This document shows, in pieces, positions 1 to 11,840 of a stretch of 64,000 nt of DNA (position 1 is its first letter; each line of letters opens with the position of its first letter). Origin of the DNA: Azadirachta indica (taxonomy: Eukaryota; Streptophyta; Magnoliopsida; Sapindales; Meliaceae); assembly GCA_022749755.1 (NCBI GenBank), contig CM040442.1, positions 13,242,457-13,306,456 of the forward strand. Direction: 5' to 3'. The translations under genes and the position numbers were made by a program. Under the pieces are notes generated by a model. That model was not told the DNA's origin, searched no databases, and saw only the letters and a program-made list of their open reading frames with translations.

Positions 1-760
1 ATTAAGTTTCAAGTTTGTCAGAGCACTGTATATAATAAATATAAATATACACAATAAGAGTATAGGGAGAGAGATCAAACACAATAGTTTTTTACGTGGT
101 TCAGTAAACTCCAGCTTACGTCCTCGTCTCCAATTCAACCCGCTTGAGGATTTTACTAACCAAGTTTTGAGCAACCCAAGACTTAAGCACATATAATCAG
201 GAGAATTTTCAGGTGCCTCTTAAACTTTAAAAGTGTTTGCTCATCTCAAGCACTCAATCACAATCTCAATACAAGTAATTCCTCACCAAATCATCCAAGT
301 TACAATTAAGAGAAAGACTCACTTCTTTCCTTCTATTTCAAGTAGAATAAAAGTAATAACAATGTTTACACCTTCAAAAAATTTACGAATGAAAGAATAA
401 GGTGTGTAGAAGATAAATGTGGCAATTTACTCAACAGTTTTTGAAAAACAAATATTTTGATTTTTGAAAATTAAACCAAAATGTAAGTTTTTAAAACTTG
501 AAATAGGGACCGAAATGAAGGATTTTGAAACCTTCAAAATGGACTGAAATGCAAATTTTTAAATATGTAAACAGTGCCAGTGGTCAACTAAATGCACTCA
601 CGTCGTCAACCAAATTGGAGGTAGTGGTCAACCAAGTGTACCACCTTGGTTGACCAAACTAGAGGCAAAATGTCTCCCTAGGTCGATTGCATCATTGGTT
701 GACTAGCTAGAGCCACTTAGTCGATCGACCTTTGAATAATTTTAATTTCTGAACTCTTAA
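1..760. repeat. LTR-like remnant at left edge
   Basis: Non-coding. The stretch near 90-170 (a 'tttacgtggttcagtaaactcc'-type phrase followed by 'acgtcctcgtctcc') resembles the R/U5 part of plant LTRs. From about 500 the text has a 'gggaccgaaatg' style also seen at 3270-3300. No partner LTR can be paired inside the window, so the family is uncertain. Confidence 0.3.
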
Positions 761-847
761 TAAATAGTAACTACTAGTTTTTGGGTTAAATTATAAATAT
801 GAGTCATTTTACTTGTAATTGATGTAATGAAGGTGATATGAGAAATT

Positions 848-1030
848 TTGGTCATATCTATTGAAACAAAACCAACGGGGGGACACACACACCCTTGTCT
901 CATTACTACCTTATACTTAAAGGCTGGGGTAAGAGTGGAGGAAACAGAGTACAAGGTGAACTCAGACTCTCCAATTGATGGGATAGTAATTTCTAAGTTG
1001 AATTGTTGGGCAAGAGGTGCATCCGTCTGA
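848..1030 (+). pseudogene. fragment resembling the putative plant transposon protein (PTPM-like) domain
   Basis: A 60-codon open frame contains HPCLITTLYLKAGV followed by an acidic, proline-poor tail. The pattern 'P-C-L-I-T-x-L-x-x-x-A-G-V' is the core of the plant transposon protein domain commonly carried with Athila/Ogre-type gypsy elements. It has no convincing start context or continuation and sits just before a gypsy 3' region. I read it as a broken exon-like scrap rather than a gene. Recognition rests on one short motif. Confidence 0.3.
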
Positions 1031-1199
1031 TCCGGATTAGGATTTATTGTAGATAATAATAATCAAGTCCCACCGCCATGCAAACCATGACCTCGACTTA
1101 AGAAAGGCTCCCTTAATATAATTCTAAAGAAGTACCGTTCAGCCTATAAAGTAAGATTGTAGCGTCAATAAAATCCTTATGAAGGCTTACTAAACCTCT

Positions 1200-3310
1200 C
1201 GTGTATCAATCAAAATAATTAAGCCCAACCTTCCTCTTCATGTCACGAGGATCCCAAGCAATCACGGCTCACCAATATACATCAAAGAATTATTTAGTAA
1301 GGGTATGAGATTCATGACATGAAGCAAGAACAAGCAAGAATACATCAGTACCAAGTGGAATGCTTCAACATCTTCACTTCCTATCTACAGAGCCTCAATC
1401 ATAATGTGAAACTTTCACCACTTTCGCAATTTCCTCCCCTTCAAGGAAATGAGAATGCTAACGTGCAATGAGAGACAAGATTTTTATATCTAACCTTGCA
1501 GGTATGATTTCCTTTGATTATCTTTGCTTAAACATTGAGGACAATGTTTTGATTAAATGCGGGAGAAGAAATTTCGAAAGTGCTTTGTTGAATATAGTGA
1601 GTTTTCCGCCAATCACACACAACATCTTTTTCGGTTTAAGTTTTATTTGTCATGTTTTAGGAGTTTTCATTTGTTTATTTGTTAATATTGAGTTTGTTTA
1701 TTTTAAGTCTTTTCTTTTTTTTTTCTTATAAGTATAGCCCTTTTCTTATTAGATTAGAATTGTTTTGTTGAGCTTACTTTTGTTTTGGTTGAATGGAAAG
1801 CCAATGATCTTATTGTGATTGTGAATGCTTAAATTGTGGAAAATAATAAATGTTGTCCTAATTCCTTGTGTTTGACTTGTCAACAAATTTATTTTACTAA
1901 AGGAGACCTCTAAAATCCTTGAGCATCGGGTCACAATTACTTATTGTTTGAAAATTTAGAGAAAAGTTATATGATCCAGAAAGGGGGTTGTGCCTTAGTG
2001 AACTCTAGAACTTAATTGATGATCACTTGAAACAAATAATTAAGGAATACTTCATGAGGGAAATGAATTAGCCCATTCTTGATGAATTTGAGCCTTTCGA
2101 ACCAACTTAGAGAAGACCAATTCTTAGTTCACCCCTGTTGAACTTAAATTTTCTTTTATTTTGCCCTTATAACAGTTAACCCAAAATTCATTACTCCTTG
2201 TTTTAGCACCCTAAGAGCTTATATCTTTTTTAAGGCTAATCAATTAAGGGAGATTGGTAGAGTACAAAAAATAAGCCATTACCTTATTGAGTAATCAGAT
2301 CTTATGTCTATGTAAGCGTAAAGAACTCGTGTCAAAAGATAAGAGTAAGGCTAAAATAAAAATTAAAAAATTAAAAAAAAACCCAAATTCTTACCGAGTA
2401 ACTAGGTCTCACGCCTAGGTAAGCATAGATAACTCATGTCAAAAGGTAAGAACAGGGCAAAATAAAAAATAAAAAATGGTGTAAATAAATAAGTGTAGGG
2501 GTGCGCATATTCTCTACACAAAAAGGATGTTGAATAAGAAACGGAGAGGTGAATAAAGAAAAGAAGCATTGGTTCGAAGAAAAAGTTTTAGGAGGATTAA
2601 GGTAATTAGGGTGCTAGAACTTCACTTAAAGAATCTAAATCCCCTACCTTAACCTTGGCCTATCATTACAAGCCGTACAAGTCCTAAGGATCCTTAATGT
2701 AATGTCCTAATCCATTAATAAAGAGTGACTTGAAGATTAAGTGTATGGAGTTCCCTAAGTGTTCAAATTGAGCTTAATTGTGAGCATAATCTAATCCGAA
2801 TTGAAAGAAAATCAAACATGAGTGGCAATTCACACACGTACAAAGACCCTTGAGTAAAATGACTTTTGTTCTTCATGTTAGATTACGGGACAATTGACTA
2901 CATATTGAAAGTTTCCTCAATTTAAGTATAACACTTGATTTATGAGACTTTATATTGCTTTAAAAAAAGGCTTGCTTAATTGTTCATTAATCTCAATTGT
3001 GAAAATTTTTTTTATTGGATAATTTTCCCTTGTCTTTTTTATATTGGTTTAATTTGCTTGAGGATAAGCAAACATTCACGCGTTTATTATTCACTCTTAA
3101 ACTTAATTTGTTTGTTTAATCCTCAAACCTTATTGATATTTGATATGTTTTGGTTGTATTGAACAAAAAATGAGAAATTAGCCACCTAAAGTGAATTCGG
3201 TTCGAAAAAGAAGATGTTCAGGGCCAAATCGCAAGAAAATCAAGGATCAAAATGCAAAACAGTCAGGGACTAAAATGGAAAGCCACAGGGACCTAATGGT
3301 AAGAATTTCA
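1200..3310 (+). mobile_element. 3' region of a Tat/Ogre/Athila-like gypsy element
   Basis: Two phrases typical of the long 3' untranslated region of these giant gypsy elements occur in order: 'attgaggacaatgttttga' near 1537 and 'cttgaggataagcaaa' near 3057. Between them is low-complexity, stop-rich text with an internal tandem duplication (2279-2474). The end near 3230-3310 ('gggactaaaatgg', 'gggacctaatgg') looks like the start of an LTR and is cut where the copia element begins. No pol domain is visible, so only the 3' end is preserved. Confidence 0.45.
2279..2474 (+). repeat. tandem duplication, period about 112 bp
   Basis: Copy 1 starts at 2279 ('ttaccttattgagtaatcag') and copy 2 at 2391 ('ttaccgagtaactaggtctc'). 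Both run through 'aactc(g/a)tgtcaaaag(a/g)taag' into A-rich sequence. Diverged internal repeats of this kind are common in the 3' UTR of Ogre/Tat elements. Confidence 0.7.
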
Positions 3311-3321
3311 AAATCTGGAAG

Positions 3322-3991
3322 CATTCTTTAACCTGTCAATTATAAAAGTATTCTTGCCAACAATCAACATGTCATCAACATAAAGCAAAAATATAATAAA
3401 ATCATCATCAAAGAATTTCTGCACAAAAACATAATGGTTAGAAGAAGTCTTTCGGTAGTCTTGCTCTCTTATAACTGATTCAAACTTCTTATACCACTGT
3501 ATTGGTGCCTATAGTATGCTTTTCTAACACACATAGTCTGCTTTTTATTTTATTCTGAAACCCTCTAACTACTTCATATAAATTTCTTTATCTAAATCTC
3601 CATGTAGAAAAGCAATCTTCGCATCCATATGCTCAATCTCCAAATCAAAACTAGTTGCTGCACTCAATGTCACATGAATGGATGACATCTTGACAATTAG
3701 AGAAAAATTTTTATCAAAGTCAACACCTTTTCTTTGATAACAACCAATCTAAAATCCCTTAACAACCAATCTGCCTTTATATCATAACTGCGAGGTATGT
3801 TCTTGTTTTACTCTATACATCAATTTGTTCTTTAAAACTGTTTTACCCTTAGATAACTTTACCAACTCAAATGTATGATTTTTATATAGTGACTTCATCT
3901 TGTCTTGCATGGCATTAATCCACTCCTTATTGTGTTCACTTTCCACTTTTTTTTCATAATATTCAGGCTCTCCTCCATTAATTAATAACAA
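3322..3991 (-). pseudogene. copia reverse transcriptase fragment
   Basis: The frame from 3991 down starts with the copia RT entry pattern: EWINAMQDKMKSLYKNHTFE, then KLSKGKTVLKNK, matching 'W..AM..E...L..N.T.ELV.LP.GK..L..KW'. After several frameshifts the catalytic Tyr-Val-Asp-Asp is readable at 3371-3382, followed by MLIVGK. Nothing of RNase H follows. The core is present but not translatable as one protein. Confidence 0.85.
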
Positions 3992-4549
3992 ATACTCACT
4001 CGTAAGATATTGTGTGAAGGGTTGTCAGTTCTAGTGGATCTTTTGAGTAGAGCATCTAGCAAAGCCTCTAATGTAAGTGACTGATCTTAAGCATCATCAT
4101 CAATCTCAACCTGTCTATAAATATCAATATCACCTGTACCATAGTAGGATATTGTACTAGAACATATGTAGGAGGAATTAGAACTAAGTCTATCAACATA
4201 TCACTATATTATGACATTACTTCTTTTGACTTCTCAATATCCTATATAGTTTGGTCTTCTATGAATACAACATCTTGACTTTTTACAAGTTTCTTTTACA
4301 CTGGATCATAAAACTTGTAGTCAATCTCATTTTAACCATAATCGAGAAATACACACTATCTTATCTTAACATCTAGTTTAGACCTCTCATCTTTGAGAAT
4401 AGGCACAAATGCTTTACATTCAAAGATATGTAAGTGATCACAAGCAACATCCTTTCCTAACCAAACTTTATTTAGAACATTAAAGTCTAAAGGAACATAC
4501 AGTATGAGATTCAATACATGTACAACTATATTTAAAGCCTTCCTCCAAA

Positions 4550-5248
4550 AAGATATCTCACAAATATCTCACACTTTCAATACATGTACAATTGCGCTGT
4601 GAAAACAAATATCTCACACTTTCAACTAGTGTTCGATTCATCCTCTCAGCTAGCCCATTTAATTGAGAAGTCTTCGAAGGTGTCTTTTGATGACGAATTC
4701 CCAACTGTCTACAATATTCATCAAATAAATACACTTCTTTAATGTACACTTTAGAATACTCACTCCTATTATCAGTTCTAATACATTTTAGCTTATTCTT
4801 AGTCTATCTTAACCTGAAATTGTTTGAACACATCTAGTACTTGATATTTTATCTTCAATGTACAAACTCACAATTTCCTTAAGTGATCATCTATAAAAGT
4901 CACAAAATACAGAGTACCACCAAGTGTTTTTATTTTCATAGGGCCACAAACATCAGAATGTACTAGTTCGAGTATACTTGATTTTCTTGAAGGTGGAGAT
5001 GTCTTGAAGGTAGTTCTAATTTGCTTTCCTACCAAGCAATAAATACACTTCTTCAAAAATTCATTTTTTAACCTAAAAAGCAAATTTTTCTTGGCCAAAA
5101 TATTCAAACCTTTATCACGCATATGACCAAGTGTTCTATACCATAACCCAATTATATCTTCATTTTTCACTGTATTGATATTGTTGTTTGCAATCTTTGC
5201 TTGCATAAAGTACAATGAAGAACATTTCTTTCTTTGGGCCACAATCAT
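4550..5248 (-). pseudogene. copia GAG-pre-integrase and integrase fragments
   Basis: The frame 5248-4868 carries the pre-integrase pattern WYRTLGHMRDKGLNIL and a partial zinc-binding pair (CIYCLVGK). It continues into the integrase core start ELVHSDVCGPM...FVTFIDD, which contains the first catalytic Asp (HSDVCGP). A second frame near 4749-4600 holds RQLGIRHQKTPSKTSQLNG...ERMNRTL, the integrase block with the catalytic Glu (in AERMNRT). Frames are interrupted between the blocks. Confidence 0.85.
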
Positions 5249-5266
5249 AGAATCTTTACTAAGCTT

Positions 5267-5554
5267 TCATTGACCACCACTGAAATTACTGGTGAAACCC
5301 TCATCATCAAGTTTACCTGCAGAAATTAAGTTCAAACGAATATTAGGAATATGCTTAACATTTTTCAATAGTAACATCGTGCCATTATTGGTCTTCAAGC
5401 ACACATCTCCCATGCCTATGGCTTTAGCTAAGCCATTATTTCCCATCTTAACATCTCCAAAATCATCGAATGTATAAGATGTAAAAAATTCCCTTCTCAA
5501 TGTAGCATGAATGGAGGCACCATAATCAATTACCCAGTTGGTCTCATAGCACAC
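5267..5554 (-). pseudogene. copia aspartic protease fragment
   Basis: The frame has WVIDYGASIHAT where copia proteases have 'W..DSGA..H.T', so the active-site Ser is Tyr here. It continues with VKMGNN, the glycine-rich flap and the terminal block KNVKHIPNIRLNLISAGKL, a strong copia signature. The domain is nearly full length but is cut off from gag by stops. Confidence 0.85.
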
Positions 5555-5679
5555 AAGATTGACAACATCATCATCATACGTAATAAGGAAATCATTTATA
5601 ACAATAGCAACTCTATCATCATCATTGCTGTCATTATTTTTCTTTTCCTTTCCTTTATCCTTGTTGTTGTCTCACTTAA

Positions 5680-6413
5680 ATTGTCGACAATACTTCTTTA
5701 TATGCCCTTTCAAACCACAATGTTAGCATTCAATATTGGCAAACTTATTAGTCTTTTCTTTTACTTTTATCTCTGTTCTTCGAACTTCTACTCTTACTTC
5801 TCCCTCTTTTTTTTATGACTAAGATATCCAACCATGAAGAACCCTGTAACTTTCTTCTATCCTCTTTGTTCGGAATACTATTCTTAACCAATTCCATGGT
5901 GATAATACAATCAAGAGCTGAGTTGGATAATGACATTCTAAATGTCTCCCATGAGTTCGGTAATATGTCTAAAAGCCATAATCCTTGTACTTTATCTTCA
6001 AATTTGATGTTCATTCCAGCCAATTGATTAATGATTCTTTGAAATGCATTCAAGTGATTTATCATGGGTTTTCCATTCTAATATTTCAAGTTCATCATCT
6101 ACTTTATCAAAAATAGTTTATTATTCCCAGTTTTTTTAGCATACAACTCTTCAAGCTTGTTCCATAAAAAACTTGCATCTATCTCTTCACTGATGTGATT
6201 TAAAACATTGTCATCTACCTATTGTCTAATATAGCCACACACTTGACGATGAAGCAACTTCTATTGTGCATCTGTTTTATTATCTAATTTTTGTTTCTTA
6301 AATACGGGTAAGCAATAATTTTTTACATATAAAAGATCCTCCATCTTTCCCTTCCATAAATAATAATTTGTACTATTCAAATTAACCTTTTTACTTGTAT
6401 TAGCTTTCATCAT
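5680..6413 (-). pseudogene. copia gag (UBN2-type) with zinc knuckle
   Basis: The frame begins with tandem ATGs at 6413/6410 just downstream of the primer binding site. It includes YYLWKGKMEDLL, then MINHLNAFQRIINQLAG, then LLDILPNSWETFRMSLSNS, the standard UBN2 gag blocks. A CCHC knuckle (C-x-x-C-GLKGHIKKYC) lies near 5690-5735, with a stop inside its first loop. Several stops break the frame. Gag would form the particle that packages element RNA. Confidence 0.8.
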
Positions 6414-6442
6414 TCAACACAAGGCATAAAACAAATATAATC

Positions 6443-6458
6443 AAAGCTCTAACACTAC
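6443..6458 (-). promoter_or_regulatory. copia primer binding site (degenerate)
   Basis: The minus strand reads 'gtgttagagctttga' directly after the LTR end. It resembles the initiator-tRNA-Met complementary site TGGTATCAGAGC of plant copia elements, with several substitutions. Confidence 0.6.
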
Positions 6459-6460
6459 TT

Positions 6461-7085
6461 TGTTAGGATAAATTAACACAAAACAATTGTGAAACTACAA
6501 TAATTACCTTATCCTCTCTTGTATGAACCTAATAGAAAATAAATAAATAGAGCAACAATTTTGGGCACAAAATTAATGTTTAGACAGCAACCACATCATC
6601 ACAAAACAAGCATAAGACAATCAATTTTAATGTGAAAAACCTCCTCAATGTGAGGAGTAAAAAATACGAGATTGTAGTCCATCTAAAATCTCTACTATAA
6701 TCGAATAATGAGAATACACAAGTTCTCTCTATTTAGAACTAGAGGTACACATGTACAACATTCTCAAGATCACACAATTTCGGTAAACAATTAAATTTTA
6801 CAAAGAAATTAGAGAGAGTTCAAGAAAATATCAATAAAATGATGGCCTAACTTCTAATTATGAAATTTAGAGAAAGAGAGCTCCAAATATTATCTTCACC
6901 ATGTAGAATTTACTCTTCTGAGTCAAGAAGCTACTAGTGAAATTTTAACTCAATCAAACCACAAATCGACCTCCGATTAGCCACTTGATTAAAACTATTT
7001 TGAATTTACTATTCTGTCCCTCTATCGTAAACAGTACCCGCTTTCTCTAAAAATGATAAACAGTAACCGTTTTCTCTCCTTAACA
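6461..7085 (-). repeat. copia 5' LTR (solo side of truncated element)
   Basis: It starts TGTTAGGA at 6461 and ends TCCTTAACA at 7085, giving the short inverted termini (TG...CA) of an LTR. It lies immediately outside the primer binding site. Length is about 625 bp. No second LTR is present because the element is truncated at its other end. Confidence 0.7.
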
Positions 7086-7089
7086 CACA

Positions 7090-7112
7090 TATATATATAT
7101 ATATATATATAT
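7090..7112. repeat. (AT)n microsatellite
   Basis: Uninterrupted AT dinucleotide run directly outside the copia LTR. Confidence 0.95.
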
Positions 7113-7265
7113 TACAACAAAAATTAAAGCATTAAACTCTACTTGAGAAAAGATTAAAATATTTGTAGACTAATTAGGTTAGTTACTATTAAAAAGAAAG
7201 CGTTAGGCTATCTCCACAAAAGAGGTAACTCAACCCAATAATGTAGCTATGAGAGTTCATCAGGT

Positions 7266-8056
7266 AAGTGAAATTACCTTTGGAGCCTAACTATACCGCA
7301 AAAAATTAAGATTTTTATTTGGGGAGCTTTACAAGAACTATTGCCAACATACCACAATCTTGCGAGGAGAAAAATCATGAAAGAAACTGGTTGCCCACAA
7401 GTGTACTCAAGGGCAGAGATTTTAACTAAAATTTTAAGGTCACTGCCTACTCAAAGGAATATCGAGGACCTCCCAACTTCTACAACACAACAGAATTGGC
7501 TACCGTCGACGGATTCGTGGCTAAAGCTTAATGTGGATGCTGCAATTAATAAGGAAGAAGGTACAGCTGGTCTGAGATGTATTATTAGAAACTCTGATGG
7601 GGCTGTCATGGCGTCTGCAACTATTAAAACATAATTTTTGAGGGATGTGGAACATGTAGAAGCGAAGGCAATTCTTGAAGATTTAAGAATAGTATGTGAT
7701 TTAGGCTTGCAGCCTTTAACTGTGGAATCAGATGCGCTTAATGTGGTTAATCTAATTCAAGGCAAACTTTCCAGCAAAGGTGAAATTGAATGGATCATCG
7801 CAGAGATAAAGAATTATTTGATAATAAATAGGTCAATTGTGTTAAAGCATGTTTGTAGAAATTTTAATGTCCCTGCTTACTGTCTGGCCAAATTGGCTTT
7901 GATTTCTAACGAATATTCGATCTGGATGGAGGAGGCTTCGAGAGAAATTAGGCCACTCTTGTAACTCCAGTTGTTTTGTCCATATGTATTTCTCTTTCGA
8001 AAAGAAAATAATTATTATTTACTGTCCTGCTTTTGATGTAAAGCTAAAAAAAAAAA
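7266..8056 (+). pseudogene. LINE (L1-like) ORF2 C-terminal fragment: zf-RVT plus RNase H-like domain, with poly(A)
   Basis: One reading frame from 7266 gives NYLWSLTIPQKIKIFIWGAL...LPTYHNLARRKIM, the zinc-binding RVT domain. It is followed by WLKLNVDAAINKEEGTAGLR (first RNase H Asp), VEHVEAKAILEDL (catalytic Glu) and LTVESDALNVVNLI (second Asp). The frame ends at 7962-7964. Only a TGA at 7269-7271 (in the place of Trp) and a TAA at 7632-7634 break it. A short 3' UTR follows and ends in an A-run at about 8047-8056. This is the standard structure of a 5'-truncated LINE insertion. No RT domain remains upstream. Confidence 0.8.
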
Positions 8057-8182
8057 TGGAGAAATTTTTAATAGTAATCAAATTTTAAATTTAATTTTTT
8101 TAAATGACTAATATTTAAAATATATTTCAAAATGACCAACTTAAATTTTTTGAATCAAAATATTCTTATAAAAAATTTTCAG

Positions 8183-8448
8183 AAAGGAAGAATGCCTATT
8201 GTCCTCCTAATTTTTTAACTAATACTCCATTACTTTCCTATATTTTCTTTAATATTTCATCACTCTGTTAAATTTCAATTTTATCTTTTAATATTTCAAA
8301 TATTTTTAATTTTATTATTTTATAAACCAATTAAATTGAAGAGTAAAATAAAAAAAAAAGTTAGAAGAGTTATGAAATATTAGAAAAAATATGGAAAGAT
8401 TATAAGGTATTGATTAAAAAATTAAGGGGTAATGAACATTCTTTCTTT
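8183..8448. mobile_element. MITE with terminal inverted repeats, family A copy 1
   Basis: The left end AAAGGAAGAATGCC...TCCTCC is mirrored by the right end ...GGGGTAATGAACATTCTTTCTTT. The inverted arms remain alignable for about 90 bp inward, past the 'tttcctatattttctttaat' phrase. There is no coding capacity. The same family occurs at 16833-17106. TSDs are not clear for this copy. Confidence 0.7.
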
Positions 8449-8946
8449 AAAAAATGATCAACATATATTTTCAAGTAGCGATATTTTAATTTAAAAAAAT
8501 TTTAAATTGATTACTTTTAAAACAAATTTTAAACAATAATTATTTATGAAAATTCAGCCCAACACTCCATTATTTTTGTTAAATTTTCAAAAATCTAAGG
8601 GAAAGTTTTTCTTTTAACCCAAATTTTATTGCAATTTATGAAAATAACCACCTTTATACTTTTTTAACGAGCCAAAAAAATAATTTTCAAACAAAAAATG
8701 GTCCGCTAGCCGAAACATTAAACTTACACTTTCACAACTTGTACTCTCTACAATTTTTCCCACCATTTTCAACTAAAACTTTTCAACACACTCATCATTT
8801 CCGGCAAAAATCTCCTTTTAACTGTTAAATGTTTATTTTAGATACTTATAAAGTAAAAATTTTATTATTATTAAATAGTTATTTTATTTTTTTATATTTA
8901 TTTCTATTACAAATTAAAATATACTAGTACATGAATATTTATTCCA

Positions 8947-9692
8947 GGGATAATGACCATTGGACCCCAGTTTTGAAATTAAAAGTCAAGCACCCACCCA
9001 AATCTAAATCATTCGTCAATGAGACCACATTCCATTTATTATTCACTATTGGCTCCTGTAAAATGATTAAAATACCCTTATTCACAAATAAATTTATATA
9101 GTATTTTTAATTCTCAATTTTTTAAAAAAATATAAAAATGATACACCAAAAATAAAAAAATAATTAATATATTTTGAAATTAAAAATAATTAAAATTAAA
9201 ATAAAAATAAAAAATTTTAACTTTATTATCATAATTAAATTTGCTTGTAAATAATATATATTAGTGTCAATTCTTGAATTAAATTTGTTAGATGCTATAT
9301 TACTGAATTTATTGTAAGACGTACATTAATATAATATTTAACATATTTAATTAATTCAATAATTGACACTATTATATAATATTTAAAAATAAAGTTAATT
9401 ATAATAAAAGTATAGTTAATTTTTTATTTTAATCATTTTTATTTTAGAAATTATCATTTATTTTTATTTTCAGCATATTGTGTTTACATTTTTTTTATAT
9501 TTTATGATTGCTTTTGAAATTGAGAGTCAGAAATATTTACATAAATTTATTTGTGAACAGGGGCATTAATGTCATTTAATAGGGGTCAACAGTAAATAGT
9601 AACAAATTAGGCCTCTGACTGACATATAATTTCGACTTAGGTGGGTAATTGACAGTTAATTGCAAAAACGAGGGTCCAACAATCATTATCCC
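8947..9692. mobile_element. Non-autonomous TIR element, about 746 bp
   Basis: The termini are GGGATAATGACCATTGGACC on the left and, as reverse complement on the right, GGGATAATGATTGTTGGACC. Similarity continues for about 60 bp ('caagcacccaccc' against 'caattacccacct'). Both ends are flanked by TTTATTC (8938-8944 and 9693-9699), a candidate 7-bp target-site duplication with two extra bases (CA) on the left. The interior is AT-rich with no ORF. Confidence 0.75.
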
Positions 9693-9699
9693 TTTATTC

Positions 9700-11289
9700 T
9701 ATTCATATTTGAGTTTATATAACAATTAATTTGAATATATATATATATAAATAATTGGTAATTCGTTAAGACCATAACATTGATGTAATATAATGTGATG
9801 GGTTTTATAAGAAGACTTTAATTTGTGGTATATTAGACTACATATGTCTGCTTTCAAGGAGACGAATAGAACTCATTTGAAGTCATTATGAGATTTCTTA
9901 GTGTAACTTGTAGGATTTTTATCTTTTATTTTATCAAAAATTCCAATGTGAACTCATAAAGTTATACCAAATTTTGCTTTCTAAGGTTTCAAAATCGCGT
10001 TCAAAGTGGTTACGAGATTTGTCAGTGTAATGTTAACTTGCAAGATTTTCATTTTTTATTTTATCAAAAAATCGAATTTGATTGTCATTTTTCTTGTTTT
10101 TATTTATTTTGATTTTAAATACTTTAGTAGTCAACAAGATCCTTAAATAGTGAAATTTAAAAAAATTGTTTGCGTCTTAGTTGTCGCTCTAGTAATTTAA
10201 AGCATGTTTGATGCTTTTAAACCATCTTACGTTCGAATAATAATATAGAATAAGAGTTTGGTGTTTACCTTATATTTAAAGGTATTTGATTTGTTTAAAT
10301 GTTTTTGTATAAAAAAGATCAATAATGATAGTTCTATTATTCACTCATAATTTTAATAAATTCTTATATTTGAGAAACTCTTTTATCACTAAAATTCCAA
10401 CTTTTAAAGTTAGGCTTATAACACCAAACTCAACTCTATCATATTTTCAAATCCCACAGAAGCAATCTATGCAAAATGCTTGAAAATATATAAATATATA
10501 TATATATGGTAATTGGAACGTGTTGCTTCAGTGCATGTTCTTGTTGGTAGAATAATGATGTTCTTAGATGGAATTTGGTGGTTGGTGGGTGTTGAAGTTG
10601 AACTTAATGGTGTTGATAGCCAGTGGCTTAGGGTAAGAAATTTAGTTTTAGATCTCATAAGAATTAATTTGTGGTAAAATGAAAACAATGGAAAACTAAT
10701 TTGTGCTGCCCACCAAATATATACTTGACCACTTTCAATGGGCACAGGTGAAACGAAAACGTAAAAATTTGACAAAAGCATGTCTTAATTTATTGTTTTC
10801 TAATTTATATAGACTAAAAGGTTATTATGATATTATCCCAATTACAAATCATTGTGATCATAAAATGTACGTTTTGGACTAATTACTATCTTAACTGGTA
10901 AAATTACTTATTTTGATTTCTAAAAAATGTAAAAACTCTATTTTCATATTACTAAAAGATAATATTATTGGCATTATTATATTTTTATATAATAGTAAAT
11001 TAAGATATTAATCATTCTATATTTATATTTTAGTCCATAATATTTAGGACTAAAATGTTAATTTTTTATATAAAAATTTAAATTAGATAGTTGAACGTTA
11101 AAAGCTCGAGTCCAACTTAATAAGTTTCGTAAAATGTACAGCCCCATTATTTACTTATTTATTTATTTTTTTTTGGCAATCTTACTTACTACGTGCTAAA
11201 AGAAGGAATCAAACTTTTTCGTGAAAATAAAAAAAAGGAAAAAAGAAAAGATCAAAGATTTATCCTGATTAAATTTTATTATTTAGAAG
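9700..11289. other. Intergenic AT-rich stretch
   Basis: I see no gene. A diverged direct repeat lies at about 9868-9945 and 10004-10078 (shared 'gagattt(c/g)ttagtgtaa' and 'ttttatcaaaaa'). Minus-strand frame 10467-10781 has no recognisable domain. Confidence 0.5.
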
Positions 11290-11840
11290 AAATTGAATGC
11301 TTTTCCCTTGAGAGGTTTGTAATGAATATCGGCCTTTGATCATCTAAAACGAAGAGAATTAAATTAATTAAATTTTCTGTCAGAAAATAGTAAACAAGAG
11401 AAACACGTTTAATTTAACTTTAAGATTTTGTAAAAGCGAAGAGAATTAATTAACTAAACATTCTTGGAGAAAAAGGAAAAAATAAAATATATATCAAGAA
11501 ACGGGTCCGTATAATGCTGTAATTGATTTTCATGTCTTCCTTTGTTGGGGAAAATGATTAGCGGCGGACAATTCACATCAACTTTATCGATTTTTGTTTT
11601 TTTTTTTTTCTAATTATTTGGCTGTCAAATTGAAAAGGGAAAAAAGTTTCGTGCATGCGCCTTCCTTTGAAAAAACAAATTAAGTGAAATATCAATATTT
11701 AATGGTTAAATTTTTTTCCTTGCAGTACAAAGAGTCGAAAGATTAGCAGCAATTTTAATACCTAAAAATCAAGCTTTCTTTCGGCATTTTTGCAACATAA
11801 AGCAAACCCAATTACTCTTGTGAATCAGAAAACCATACTT
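11290..11840 (+). repeat. Orphan copy of an NLR gene 5' flank
   Basis: The order 'cgaagagaattaatt', 'gggtccgtataatg', 'gtaattgattttcatgtc', 'ccttgcag', 'ggcatttttgcaacataaa' matches, in the same order and spacing, 40640-41060 immediately upstream of the NLR pseudogene start at 41098. Here the text after 11840 no longer matches, and no NLR coding sequence follows. It is therefore a promoter/5' UTR copy without its gene. Confidence 0.7.

Larger units (their letters stand above)
3322..7085 (-). mobile_element. Ty1/copia retrotransposon, 3'-truncated
   Basis: On the minus strand, reading from 7085 down, the order is LTR, primer binding site, gag with zinc knuckle, protease, GAG-pre-integrase, integrase, reverse transcriptase. 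This gag-PR-INT-RT order defines copia elements. The RT stops just after its catalytic motif (3371-3382), near 3322. RNase H and the 3' LTR are missing, and the text changes abruptly to the gypsy remnant. All domains carry stops or frameshifts, so the element is dead. Confidence 0.9.

Noticed and set aside
10467..10781. 104-codon minus-strand ORF
   Set aside because: Low-complexity start and end, no domain, biased by AT-rich context.
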